A stretch of DNA of 47,851 nt from an uncultured Mobiluncus sp. (GTDB lineage Bacteria; Actinomycetota; Actinomycetes; Actinomycetales; Actinomycetaceae), in contig NZ_CAMYBV010000015.1 of the NCBI RefSeq assembly GCF_947254095.1, positions 1 through 47,851 on the forward strand, read 5' to 3'. Both the position numbers and the translations under genes were made by a program. The notes beneath the pieces were generated by a model. That model was not told the origin of the DNA, searched no databases, and worked only from the letters and a program-made list of their open reading frames with translations. This document shows, one piece after another, positions 1-7,735 of the stretch (the stretch's first letter is position 1; each line of letters begins with the position of its first letter).

Positions 1-47
1 CGCGTGGCCAAGGCCAGGGAGATCCACAGTTTCCCTATTCGACGCAC
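1..47 (-). CDS. Probable sensor histidine kinase, N-terminus only (cut by window edge)
   Basis: A GTG at 45-47 on the minus strand follows a GAGGAG ribosome site (54-59) with six bases of spacing. It opens a frame that runs off the window. The 15 visible codons give VRRIGKLWISLALAT, a short basic start running into a hydrophobic stretch, as at the first membrane helix of a sensor kinase. It lies downstream of, and on the same strand as, an OmpR-type response regulator, which is where the partner kinase normally sits. The kinase identity is inference from position; only the start and the hydrophobic beginning are seen. Confidence 0.45.
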   Translation of the reverse strand, partial: MRRIGKLWISLALAT

Positions 48-171
48 TTGCCACTCCTCATCTGACTTGGGTACTTCTCGACAGTCTGTCCCGTTCCACC
101 AGGCGGCAGAGAAATGGTTTACCTCCGCCGCGGGGCTTGCACCGTTCGCAGCGGCGGTAAACCGCTAAAAA

Positions 172-897
172 CTACTCGTTGGGGTCCCGCAATAGGTAAC
201 CGACACCGCGGCGCGTCTGGATGAGCGAGGGCGGTATCTTGCCGTTTTCGTCCGGGGCGTCGAGCTTGCGACGCAGGTAGGAAATGTAAGATTCAACGAT
301 GGCGGCATCGCCTTCCCAATCGTATTCCCACACGTGATCGAGGATTTGCGTCTTTGAAACCACACGGCCTTCGTTGACCATGAGGTAACGCAAAAGTTTG
401 AACTCGGTGGGTGACAGGTCGATGAGACGACCGCCGCGATGCACTTCGTAGAGGTTGTCGTCTAGCTCCAGGTCAGCCACGCGTAGTAACGGTTGTTCCA
501 CCGCGGAGCGCTTCGTGCGGCGCAGGATGGCGTTGATACGCGCCACGACTTCCTCCAGGCCGAAAGGCTTGGTGACGTAATCATCACCGCCAGCCTGCAG
601 GCCCTCGACCTTATCGCGCATATCGTCCTTGGCGGTCAGGAACAGAATCGGCATATCAACTCCGGAAGCCCGCAGCTTACGGGTCACGGTAAAGCCGTCC
701 ATGTCCGGCAACATGACATCCAGAATGACCAAATCGGGTTTCTCCGTTGTGGCTAGGCGTAAGGCCTCGGTGCCATCCCCGGCGCTTAAGACGTCATATC
801 CCGCGAAACGCAGGGAAGACGCTAAAAGGTCGCGAATATTAGGTTCGTCATCCACGACCAAAAGTCGTGCTTCGCTCACTGCAGGTTCCATAACCAT
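172..897 (-). CDS. OmpR/PhoB-family response regulator
   Basis: A 241-residue two-domain response regulator. The receiver domain (about 10-125) has the acidic pair DD16-17, phospho-acceptor Asp60 in LVILDVMLPD, Thr88 and Lys110 (VTKPF), so all phosphorylation-site residues are present. The winged-helix DNA-binding domain (about 140-238) contains the usual LSPTEFKLLRYL, ESYISYLRRKLD and TRRGVGYLL blocks. The architecture matches actinobacterial TcrA/PrrA/MprA-type regulators, but the exact orthologue cannot be named. The start could be ATG 897 or the in-frame ATG two codons later. The presumed kinase begins 124 bases downstream. A 7-bp inverted repeat lies 25 bases upstream and may be an autoregulatory site. 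Confidence 0.93.
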   Translation of the reverse strand: MVMEPAVSEARLLVVDDEPNIRDLLASSLRFAGYDVLSAGDGTEALRLATTEKPDLVILDVMLPDMDGFTVTRKLRASGVDMPILFLTAKDDMRDKVEGLQAGGDDYVTKPFGLEEVVARINAILRRTKRSAVEQPLLRVADLELDDNLYEVHRGGRLIDLSPTEFKLLRYLMVNEGRVVSKTQILDHVWEYDWEGDAAIVESYISYLRRKLDAPDENGKIPPSLIQTRRGVGYLLRDPNE

Positions 898-921
898 CCT
901 CGTTAACCAACGTGTTCAATA

Positions 922-948
922 TGTCGTGCAAGTTTTGGAGACACGACA
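922..948. promoter_or_regulatory. Inverted repeat upstream of the response regulator
   Basis: TGTCGTG (922-928) and CACGACA (942-948) are perfect reverse complements separated by 13 bases, 25 bases upstream of the response-regulator start. This could be an operator or a hairpin in the leader. OmpR-type proteins usually bind direct repeats, so autoregulation is only a guess. Confidence 0.35.
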
Positions 949-1122
949 CTCCATACATACATCTTAACGGCAAAAGGTAGTGCTGGGTGCAGCTTGGAGC
1001 GGATTTCCCATCGAATAGTCCGGAGAATCCCTGAATTCACGAGTCTCTGGCGACTCGCTGGGTTGGGAAAGGCTGGTTCGGGCGACGTAAGCTCGCGTCG
1101 AGTCCCTCGCGGTGCGGTGGTT

Positions 1123-1128
1123 TACGAT
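1123..1128 (+). promoter_or_regulatory. -10 element for a leaderless start at 1135
   Basis: TACGAT followed by six bases and then ATG 1135. There is no Shine-Dalgarno before this ATG. The spacing places transcription initiation at or next to the start codon. This supports 1135 over an upstream in-frame start at 994. Confidence 0.5.
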
Positions 1129-1134
1129 AGTGTC

Positions 1135-2067
1135 ATGTCTGAAATTGGTGGGAGTCCCAGCCCGGCTTTGCGAGTAGGCGTCATCGGTATGGGTGCGGTC
1201 GGCCCGGTCTTGGCCGCGGCGTTCACACAGGCAGGCCACATTTTAGTGGGAGTCTCGGCACGTTCGCAGACTTCCCAAGAGCGGGTGGACGCCATCCTCC
1301 CCGGTGTTGCGGTGGTGCCGCCGGCACAGCTGGTGCCCGATTGCGACCTCGTGCTGTTTACCGTGCGGGATCAAGAAATCGCCCCTCTGGTTACGCATTT
1401 AGCAGAGTCACAAGCGTTTCGAGCGGGTCAGCTGGTCGCTCACGTGTCCGGGGCTCATGGATTGAATGTTTTACAGCCTGCCGCCGCAGCGGGAGCCATT
1501 CCCCTAGCGCTGCACCCGGCGCAAACGTTTTCCGGGACGTCCTTGGATTTGCAGCGTTTGCCGGGAACCCATTGGGCAGTGAATGCCCCGCGGGCATTGC
1601 TGGCCGTGGCTCAAGCTCTAGTTTTGGACCTCGGCGGAGTACCGCACGTGTTGCCTGACTCGGCACGTCCCTTGTACCACGCGGCTTTAGCGCACGGGGC
1701 GAATCACTTAGTAATCTTGGTGTCCCAAGCCTTGCGAGCGCTGCGAATGGCGGGTCTTGACGACCCGGCAGCCTTTGCGGAGCCTTTGCTTAAGGCCGCT
1801 TTTGACAGAGCTTTACAGGAAGGGGAAGCGGGGCTGTCCGGACCGGTGGTGCGGGGGGACTCCCAAACCGTGGCTCTGCACCTAAAGGCGTTGCAGGACG
1901 GACCCGTCCTTGACAAAGACGACTTGGATCCGGCACTGCCTTTTGACGATTTGGCTGACCTGCCCGATTCCTACCGCGCCCTCGCCCGAGCCGCGGCGCA
2001 ACGGCTACGGCAACGCGGAAGTTTGAGCCCCACCCAGTTCGACCAACTTCAAAAAGTTTTAGGCTGA
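1135..2067 (+). CDS. Rossmann-fold DUF2520 dehydrogenase, PanG-like ketopantoate reductase candidate
   Basis: A 310-residue protein. The N-terminal NAD(P)-binding fold carries VGVIGMGAVGP (residues 15-25), followed by HVSGAHG and ALHPAQTFSG, blocks typical of the Rossmann-like/DUF2520 family. The all-helical C-terminal domain contains LYHAALAHGANHLV and LSGPVVRGD. The family is related to ketopantoate and 6-phosphogluconate dehydrogenases. In mycobacteria a DUF2520 gene sits directly before panC and panD, and as I recall the Francisella ketopantoate reductase PanG belongs to this family. With panC and panD downstream here, reduction of 2-dehydropantoate to pantoate is a reasonable inferred role. 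The ATG at 1135 is chosen because of the -10 element six bases upstream; the 47 codons before it look non-coding. Confidence 0.85.
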   Translation: MSEIGGSPSPALRVGVIGMGAVGPVLAAAFTQAGHILVGVSARSQTSQERVDAILPGVAVVPPAQLVPDCDLVLFTVRDQEIAPLVTHLAESQAFRAGQLVAHVSGAHGLNVLQPAAAAGAIPLALHPAQTFSGTSLDLQRLPGTHWAVNAPRALLAVAQALVLDLGGVPHVLPDSARPLYHAALAHGANHLVILVSQALRALRMAGLDDPAAFAEPLLKAAFDRALQEGEAGLSGPVVRGDSQTVALHLKALQDGPVLDKDDLDPALPFDDLADLPDSYRALARAAAQRLRQRGSLSPTQFDQLQKVLG

Positions 2068-2105
2068 ATGCAGATTCTGCCTCGATTAATCCCCGCGTGC
2101 CCGGA

Positions 2106-2111
2106 TAAGAT
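2106..2111 (+). promoter_or_regulatory. -10 element for a leaderless start at 2118
   Basis: TAAGAT, six bases, then ATG 2118, with no Shine-Dalgarno. The PH-domain/panC genes may therefore have their own promoter. Confidence 0.45.
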
Positions 2112-2117
2112 GTCCCT

Positions 2118-2618
2118 ATGAGTGGTGAATTATTCAATCCTGAGGGTGTGACGTTTAAGCCGATTTCCATGAAGCTCATCACGGTGCGGATTTTGGGGCT
2201 GCTGGTGTGGATTGTGGTTTTCGCGCTGGCTCTCGGGATATTCGCGGGGGCAATGATGTTCACCCAGGAACTGCCGTGGTTTTGGCTCCTGGAGATTGTA
2301 CCGATTGGTCTGCTGGTGTGGCAGCTGTGGTTAATTCCGCGTCAGGTCAAGGCGTGGGGCTACGCCGAGTCCGAGCGGGATCTGTTCTTACGTCGCGGCA
2401 TCATGTTTAAGAAAATGTGGGCGATTCCTTACGGGCGGATGCAGTTCGTTGACGTGCAGCAGGGGCCTATCGACAGGATTTTCGGCATCGCCCAGGTCAG
2501 TATGAAGACCGCTTCGATGGAATCGGCAGCGAGTATTCCCGGATTGGACCATGCCGAGGCAGATCGCTTACGTCAAATCCTCACCGCACGCGGTGAATCC
2601 TTGCGAGCGGGATTGTGA
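2118..2618 (+). CDS. PH-domain membrane protein, YdbS-like
   Basis: A 166-residue protein with two membrane helices (about 24-46 and 53-70) followed by a bacterial PH domain (DUF304/bPH2, about 83-160). The domain carries the family-typical stretches RDLFLRRGIMFKK, IPYGRMQFVDVQQGPIDR and FGIAQVSM. In Firmicutes the YdbS-YdbT pair is membrane-associated and of uncertain function (linked to envelope stress or bacteriocin resistance in Bacillus). Here too the single-PH gene is followed 19 bases later by a multi-PH gene, so the two probably form a complex. Family assignment is firm; function is unknown. Confidence 0.88.
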   Translation: MSGELFNPEGVTFKPISMKLITVRILGLLVWIVVFALALGIFAGAMMFTQELPWFWLLEIVPIGLLVWQLWLIPRQVKAWGYAESERDLFLRRGIMFKKMWAIPYGRMQFVDVQQGPIDRIFGIAQVSMKTASMESAASIPGLDHAEADRLRQILTARGESLRAGL

Positions 2619-2637
2619 ACACGGCGAGGAACGACAG

Positions 2638-4416
2638 ATGACACAACCAATTGATCCGGGCTGGGAACCCTCGGATGAAAAGCCGAAAGAATCTTCGGCG
2701 GCTTTGCCCTCACAGGGCTTGTCGGAGGGGATTCCGGGCAGTTCTGACATCTCTAGCGTTACTGCACAGCCTCCGGTTTGGCGTAAAGTTCATCCTCTGA
2801 CACCACTAGCCCAGGTTTGGGGGGCTCTGGTGGTGCTGGTAGCGGTCATTTTTTCGCAGCTTGACTCGATACGCGACGTTTCCCAGGCGATGTCGGCGAT
2901 AAGAGCAGGGGGAAAGGTCTTGCCGGTGCTGCTTTTTTCCCTACTGGGAATCGTGGTGCTTCTGCTGTTGCTGGTTCTTTTTGCCTATCTGAGCTGGAGG
3001 TTTACCGCTTACGCGCTGACTGATGAAGCGGTTTTGTTTCGCCACGGCATCATTTTCAAAAAAGAACGTCACATGCGGTTGAACCGAATTCAGGCGGTGG
3101 ACGTTATCGCCCCGCTAGTGCCGCGTCTGCTCGGTTTGGCGAAGCTGCACGTGGATTCCGCGGGAGCCAGCGGTTCTCAGATTGACATTATGTATCTGAA
3201 AGCCTCTCAAGCTCAGGCGTTGCGGGCTGAAGTCTTATCGAAAGCATCTGGGCAAAAAACCGTAAACGGCTCCGCGGCGAACGCCGCTAATTCTTTAACG
3301 AATGGTACAAAAATTATCGGGATTGGTGAGGCCGGACTGGTCGGGGACCTGCCTGCCGCCAGTGGGGAAGCCCCGGAGACAAAGCTTTATGAAGTTTCGA
3401 CCGCAATGTTAGTGGGTTCGATTCTGCGTTCGGTGTCCACTTGGTTCGCGGTATTATTGATTCCGCTGCTGTTGGTACTGGGGTTAATCCCTGCGATAGC
3501 CATTTACCTCAGTGGCGATGCAGACAGTTTTGCAGCGGCCTTGTTGATTGCCCCGCAAGCAATATTGGGTGTTATCGGTGGTGTTATCGCCACTATTGCC
3601 GCGGTGATGCAAAAAGTTAACGAAGGTTGGAACTTTACCGCGGCGGCCTCTGCCGATGGAATCCGTCTGCGCCACGGACTGACGACCCATGATTCCCAAA
3701 CCATTCCTCCCGGGCGGGTTCACGCCGTTGTCTTGAAACAACCCCTGCTGTGGCGAGGCAAGGACTGGTGGCGGGTCGAGTTAACTATGGCCGGTTATCA
3801 GGGCGCCGCCGAAGGTAACGGCAACAATAAGAGCAAGACCAGCTCCCACGTGATGTTGCCGGTAGGAACGCGAACCCAGGCGTTGCAGGCATTGTGGATG
3901 ATGGAACACGACCTCGGCGCGGTCACCGACCTCAATGGCGCCGAAATTGGAACAGCCGGTACAAACTTATTGGAAGTTATGATGTACGGCTCCGGGCCAG
4001 CGCCTGGTATTTTTACCGCTTCGTCGAAAGCCCGCTGGTTTGACTGGATTACGTGGAACCGGAAAGCTGCTGTGCTGACCACGACGATGGTGATGATTCG
4101 CGACGGCAGAATCACCCGCCGCGTATCTTTCGTGCCTCATTGCCGGATGCAATCCGTAGCTCTGCGGCAAGGACCGTTGCAACGGGCTTTGGGAATGGCG
4201 AACGTCAAACTGCACTTGGTGCCGGGGGTGGTGCCGACCACGGTGTACCATCTGCCCAATGAGTCCGCGCAAAGACTCTGGGAACTGCAAGTTTCCCACG
4301 CGGACATGGCGCGTCAGAAAGAACCTTCCGCCGCCTGGCTGGAGCGAGTAACCTCTAACCTGGAGGCTTGTGCGAGTATCGAAGAGCACCAAACAGACAA
4401 TCTCAGAGAGGATTAA
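2638..4416 (+). CDS. Multi-PH-domain membrane protein, YdbT-like
   Basis: A 592-residue protein starting at ATG 2638 after a GGCGAGGA ribosome site; the frame is open further upstream but overlaps the previous gene. After a polar N-terminus of about 60 residues come two helix pairs with DUF304 PH modules. The first module contains YALTDEAVLFRHGIIFKKERHMRLNRIQAVDV read in blocks; a second follows the helix pair near residues 280-340; a third near 490-560 contains RRVSFVPHCRMQSVALRQGPLQRALG. The repeated pattern RxGxxF, then R-Q-V, then G-P-L-R is diagnostic of this family. It is the larger partner of the YdbS-like protein upstream, and its stop lies four bases before panC, so one transcript is likely. 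Function is unknown. Confidence 0.87.
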   Translation: MTQPIDPGWEPSDEKPKESSAALPSQGLSEGIPGSSDISSVTAQPPVWRKVHPLTPLAQVWGALVVLVAVIFSQLDSIRDVSQAMSAIRAGGKVLPVLLFSLLGIVVLLLLLVLFAYLSWRFTAYALTDEAVLFRHGIIFKKERHMRLNRIQAVDVIAPLVPRLLGLAKLHVDSAGASGSQIDIMYLKASQAQALRAEVLSKASGQKTVNGSAANAANSLTNGTKIIGIGEAGLVGDLPAASGEAPETKLYEVSTAMLVGSILRSVSTWFAVLLIPLLLVLGLIPAIAIYLSGDADSFAAALLIAPQAILGVIGGVIATIAAVMQKVNEGWNFTAAASADGIRLRHGLTTHDSQTIPPGRVHAVVLKQPLLWRGKDWWRVELTMAGYQGAAEGNGNNKSKTSSHVMLPVGTRTQALQALWMMEHDLGAVTDLNGAEIGTAGTNLLEVMMYGSGPAPGIFTASSKARWFDWITWNRKAAVLTTTMVMIRDGRITRRVSFVPHCRMQSVALRQGPLQRALGMANVKLHLVPGVVPTTVYHLPNESAQRLWELQVSHADMARQKEPSAAWLERVTSNLEACASIEEHQTDNLRED

Positions 4417-4420
4417 GACT

Positions 4421-5257
4421 GTGGAGTTGTTGAAAACCAGAGCAGAATTAGCGACTTGGCGCAACGGCGTCAGGGGCAAACTCGGTCTGGTCATGACGAT
4501 GGGAGCCCTGCACGAGGGTCATTTAGATTTAGTTCGGGCCGCGAAAGCCCAGGCGGATACCGTGCTGGTGACGGTGTTCGTCAACCCGACCCAGTTCGCC
4601 CCCGGCGAGGACTATGACACCTATCCTCGCGACCTGGCGGGGGACGCCGCCAAGCTCCAGGCGGTCGGGGCTGACGCACTGTTTGCGCCTACCCCTGAGG
4701 TGATGTATCCGGCTGGCGAGGCTTTGGTACGTTTCGACCCCGGTCGCGCCGCCACAATCCTGGAGGGCAAAACTCGCCCCACGCACTTTGCCGGAGTGTT
4801 GCTGGTGGTGGGCAAGATGTTCCACTTGACCCGTCCCGACGTGGCAGCTTTCGGCAAGAAAGATGCCCAGCAGCTCGCTATAGTTTCCCAGATGGTTACC
4901 GACCTGGACTTCCCCCTGACCATTTTGCCGGTGGAAATCCGTAGGGAACCCGATGGTCTGGCCTTGAGCTCGCGCAATCGCTACCTGTCCCCCCAAGAAC
5001 GCGACACCGCCCTCAACCTTTCCCAGGCTCTGAAGTGGGGGCGAGAAAACGCGTCCCGCCTCGGTGCGGGCGATTTGGCAGCCAAGGTGCGTGCGCGCCT
5101 CGAGTCGGTGCCGGGTATAGACGTGGATTATGTTGCCTTGGTGAACCCGGTGGGATTCGTGCCGATTACCGGCGATTTTCGTGGCCGCGCCATCTTGGCG
5201 CTGGCGGCGAAAGTCGGTTCCACTCGGCTGATTGACAATATGGACGTACAACTTTAG
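4421..5257 (+). CDS. panC: Pantothenate synthetase
   Basis: Joins D-pantoate and beta-alanine with ATP to make pantothenate, via pantoyl-adenylate, in the cytoplasm. The 278-residue protein has MTMGALHEGH at residues 25-34 (the family's adenylate-binding HIGH-type motif), then FVNPTQFAPGEDYDTYPR, GKKDAQQLAIV and SSRNRYLSP, all diagnostic of PanC. Length is normal. The GTG at 4421 is chosen because it lies just after the preceding stop, has GAGAGGA upstream and begins the conserved fold at the usual distance. panD follows after 148 bases. panB is not in the window. Confidence 0.97.
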   Translation: MELLKTRAELATWRNGVRGKLGLVMTMGALHEGHLDLVRAAKAQADTVLVTVFVNPTQFAPGEDYDTYPRDLAGDAAKLQAVGADALFAPTPEVMYPAGEALVRFDPGRAATILEGKTRPTHFAGVLLVVGKMFHLTRPDVAAFGKKDAQQLAIVSQMVTDLDFPLTILPVEIRREPDGLALSSRNRYLSPQERDTALNLSQALKWGRENASRLGAGDLAAKVRARLESVPGIDVDYVALVNPVGFVPITGDFRGRAILALAAKVGSTRLIDNMDVQL

Positions 5258-5405
5258 AGGTCACGAGGATCCTGCCGCGCCTTTCGGGGTGAACCTGGGG
5301 TCCCGGGAAATGTTGCGACCCTAGCGTATTTCGGATTACCCTGTGAAAGACCCCTGGGGCGTCAGTACCTGAGGAACAAAGCGGGAAACCTATTGAGGGG
5401 GAAAT

Positions 5406-5759
5406 ATGCGGATGCGAACCATGATGAGCGGCAAGATTCATCGCGCTACCGTGACCGATGCGGACATTAACTATGTCGGATCCATCACTGTTGACGCGGA
5501 TTTGCTGCAGCGCGCCGACATCCTGCCGGGGGAACAAGTTGATGTGGTCGATGTCAATAACGGTTCGCGCTTGACCACTTACACTATCGCCGGTACCCGC
5601 GGTTCTGGCACGATTCAGATGAACGGACCCGCTGCTCGCCTGGTGGTTCCCGGGGACCTGGTCATTATCATCGCTTACGCCACTGTTGATGAAGAAACAG
5701 CTCGAAACTTGACTCCTCGCGTGGTGCACGTAGACGCGAACAACCATCCGGTTAACTAA
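5406..5759 (+). CDS. panD: Aspartate 1-decarboxylase proenzyme
   Basis: A pyruvoyl enzyme that decarboxylates L-aspartate to beta-alanine for pantothenate synthesis. The 117-residue protein contains MSGKIHRATVTDADINYVGS, in which the Gly25-Ser26 bond is the self-cleavage site that produces the pyruvoyl group. It is followed by ITVDADLL, GEQVDVVDVNNGSR and NGPAARL. The ATG at 5406 has a strong GAGGGGG site five bases upstream; ATG 5412 or 5421 are alternatives. The gene is separated from panC by 148 bases, so it may be co-transcribed or have its own promoter. Confidence 0.96.
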   Translation: MRMRTMMSGKIHRATVTDADINYVGSITVDADLLQRADILPGEQVDVVDVNNGSRLTTYTIAGTRGSGTIQMNGPAARLVVPGDLVIIIAYATVDEETARNLTPRVVHVDANNHPVN

Positions 5760-5775
5760 CTACGGGTGCTGCCGC

Positions 5776-6039
5776 TTACTCGATGTGCAAGAACAGCTGC
5801 TCGAGGTGCTTGATGTTTGCCGCGCGTTCCGGTTCGCTGGCCTCGACGGTGCCCTGCAAACTGGAAACCATCAGGGCAAAAGAGACTCGGTCTAAGCGTC
5901 TCGATGACTCGTTCAACTTAGAAATCAACGCGCTTGCGTCCGCGTCGGTATCCATGAGGCCAATAACCTCATCTAAAGACTGTTTGGCTTCGCTCAGCCG
6001 GGCGGAAACAGTCATTTTGTCAGCGGCGGAAAGTTGCAT
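5776..6039 (-). CDS. CsoR/RcnR-fold small helical protein without the metal ligands
   Basis: An 87-residue protein starting at ATG 6039 with AGGGG upstream. The pattern of heptads and the block LSEAKQSLDEVIGLMD...SALISKLNESSRRLDRVSFALMVSSLQ resembles the DUF156 (CsoR/RcnR/FrmR) helical bundle. When aligned by eye, however, the Cys-His-Cys copper ligands of CsoR fall on Ala, Ser and Thr, and the protein contains no cysteine. It is therefore unlikely to be a canonical metal sensor, and may be a sensor of another ligand or a structural paralogue. It lies between panD and lysS on the opposite strand. The family assignment is tentative. Confidence 0.6.
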   Translation of the reverse strand: MQLSAADKMTVSARLSEAKQSLDEVIGLMDTDADASALISKLNESSRRLDRVSFALMVSSLQGTVEASEPERAANIKHLEQLFLHIE

Positions 6040-6156
6040 CGAATCCCCTAAACATCGTGATTGACTTCTTGGGGCAATTTTACCCGGCTCGCTCCCGTGG
6101 GGGACCCGGTTGACGGGGGCAAAACCCTTGCGAAACAACACTCCCTTGTAATGGTC

Positions 6157-6162
6157 TAAACT
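6157..6162 (+). promoter_or_regulatory. -10 element for a leaderless lysS transcript
   Basis: TAAACT, six bases, then the GTG start at 6169, with no Shine-Dalgarno in between. Confidence 0.5.
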
Positions 6163-6168
6163 AGGACG

Positions 6169-7734
6169 GTGGCTGAAAACAAAAACAAAACTGAGAACGT
6201 AAACCCAGCGCCGGCGACGGGCGACGATGAGACGTATGCTGCCGAGGCTCCTGAACAGATCCGAATCCGTGCGGAAAAACGTGCCAAGATGCTGGCCGAG
6301 GGCAGAACTCCCTACCCGGTACATGTGGATATTTCTGCAACCATTTCCGAAGTTCGTCAGAAGTACCCGGATTTGCAGGCAGGGGAAGAAACCGAGGACT
6401 ACGTTGGCTTGGCCGGGCGGGTTCGTCTGATGCGTTCCAGCGGCAAGCTGGCTTTCGCTACTTTGCAAGAAGGTAACGGCTCCACCATTCAGATTATGGT
6501 CAGTGAACGTGAAGTCGGCCCGGAATCGATGTCCGCCTACAAAGCGGAGGTTGACCTGGGCGATCACCTGTTTGTCCACGGTCGGGTCATCAGCTCTAAA
6601 CGCGGAGAGCTGTCCATTTTCGTGGACTCTTGGCAGCTGACCTGTAAAGCGCTGCGCCCCTTGCCGAAGTCATACATCAATGAAGCCGGCGAAGAAGTCT
6701 CCTTGAGTGAAGATATGCGGGTTCGCCGGCGCGACCTAGATATGATTATGCGCCCCGCCGCCCGTGACATGGTGCGCAACCGTTCCCGTGTGGTGCAGAC
6801 GCTGCGCCGCTACCTGGACGAGCATGACTATCTCGAGGTAGAAACCCCCATGCTGCAAAACCTGCACGGCGGGGCTGCCGCCCGTCCTTTTGTGACTCAC
6901 ATGAACGCCTACGACACGGAGCTCTACCTGCGTATCGCCCCGGAGCTGTTCCTGAAGCGTTGCCTGATTGGCGGAATAGACAAGGTTTTTGAAATCAACC
7001 GGAACTTCCGTAACGAGGGTGCGGATTCTTCGCACTCCCCGGAATTCACCATGATAGAGGTGTATTGCGCTTACGGAGACTACCATCAGATTGCGGACCT
7101 GACCCGAGAGATGATTCAGCGCTGTGCCCGGGACGTGTTTGGCTCCGAAGTCGTGACCTTGAACGATGGTACCCAGTTCGATTTGTCCGGAGAATGGAAG
7201 TGGATTGACCTCTATGGTTCCCTCTCTGAGGCGCTGGGTCAGGAAGTTACAGCGCGTACCCCGAAGGATGCCTTGGTCACTTTGGCGGATCGGCTCGACA
7301 TCGAGCTGGAACCCTACTATGCCTCCGGAAAAATCGTGGAAGTCCTGTGGGAAGAACTCGTTGGCGACAAATTGTGGGAACCCACTTTTGTTTGTGATTT
7401 CCCCGAAGATACCTCGCCTCTGGTTAAGACCCACCCTGACAAGCCCGGCCAGGTGCAAAAGTGGGATTTGATGATTCGCGGCTTTGAGGTTGCCACCGGC
7501 TATTCCGAGTTGAATGATCCGGTGGTGCAGCGGGCGCGTTTTGAACAACAGGCTTTGGATGCCGCCAACGGAGATCCGGAAGCTATGGAAGTGGATGAGG
7601 ACTTCCTCATTTCGATGGAGCAGGGGATGCCTCCCGCCGGCGGGATGGGAATGGGCCTGGACCGTCTGCTGATGACCTTGACCGGAGCAGGAATCCGCGA
7701 AACTATCACGTTCCCGCTGGTCAAGCGGGTGTAG
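6169..7734 (+). CDS. lysS: Lysyl-tRNA synthetase, class II
   Basis: Charges tRNA-Lys with lysine in the cytoplasm. The 521-residue protein has an N-terminal OB-fold anticodon-binding domain (about 75-190: VGLAGRVRLMRSSGKLAFATLQEG, read in blocks) and a class II catalytic core. Motif 1 lies in the RSRVVQTLRRYLDEHDYLEVETPML region, motif 2 is FEINRNFRNEG, and motif 3 is GMGMGLDRLLMTLTG near the C-terminus. The N-terminus has about 35 acidic/charged residues before the homologous region. The GTG start is set by the -10 element six bases upstream. The gluQ-type gene begins two bases after the stop, so the two are an operon. Confidence 0.97.
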   Translation: MAENKNKTENVNPAPATGDDETYAAEAPEQIRIRAEKRAKMLAEGRTPYPVHVDISATISEVRQKYPDLQAGEETEDYVGLAGRVRLMRSSGKLAFATLQEGNGSTIQIMVSEREVGPESMSAYKAEVDLGDHLFVHGRVISSKRGELSIFVDSWQLTCKALRPLPKSYINEAGEEVSLSEDMRVRRRDLDMIMRPAARDMVRNRSRVVQTLRRYLDEHDYLEVETPMLQNLHGGAAARPFVTHMNAYDTELYLRIAPELFLKRCLIGGIDKVFEINRNFRNEGADSSHSPEFTMIEVYCAYGDYHQIADLTREMIQRCARDVFGSEVVTLNDGTQFDLSGEWKWIDLYGSLSEALGQEVTARTPKDALVTLADRLDIELEPYYASGKIVEVLWEELVGDKLWEPTFVCDFPEDTSPLVKTHPDKPGQVQKWDLMIRGFEVATGYSELNDPVVQRARFEQQALDAANGDPEAMEVDEDFLISMEQGMPPAGGMGMGLDRLLMTLTGAGIRETITFPLVKRV

Positions 7735-7735
7735 T

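Noticed and set aside
994..1134. Upstream extension of the DUF2520 gene to 994
   Set aside because: The added 47 residues are Arg/Ser-rich and unrelated to the family, and the -10 element at 1123-1128 lies inside them.
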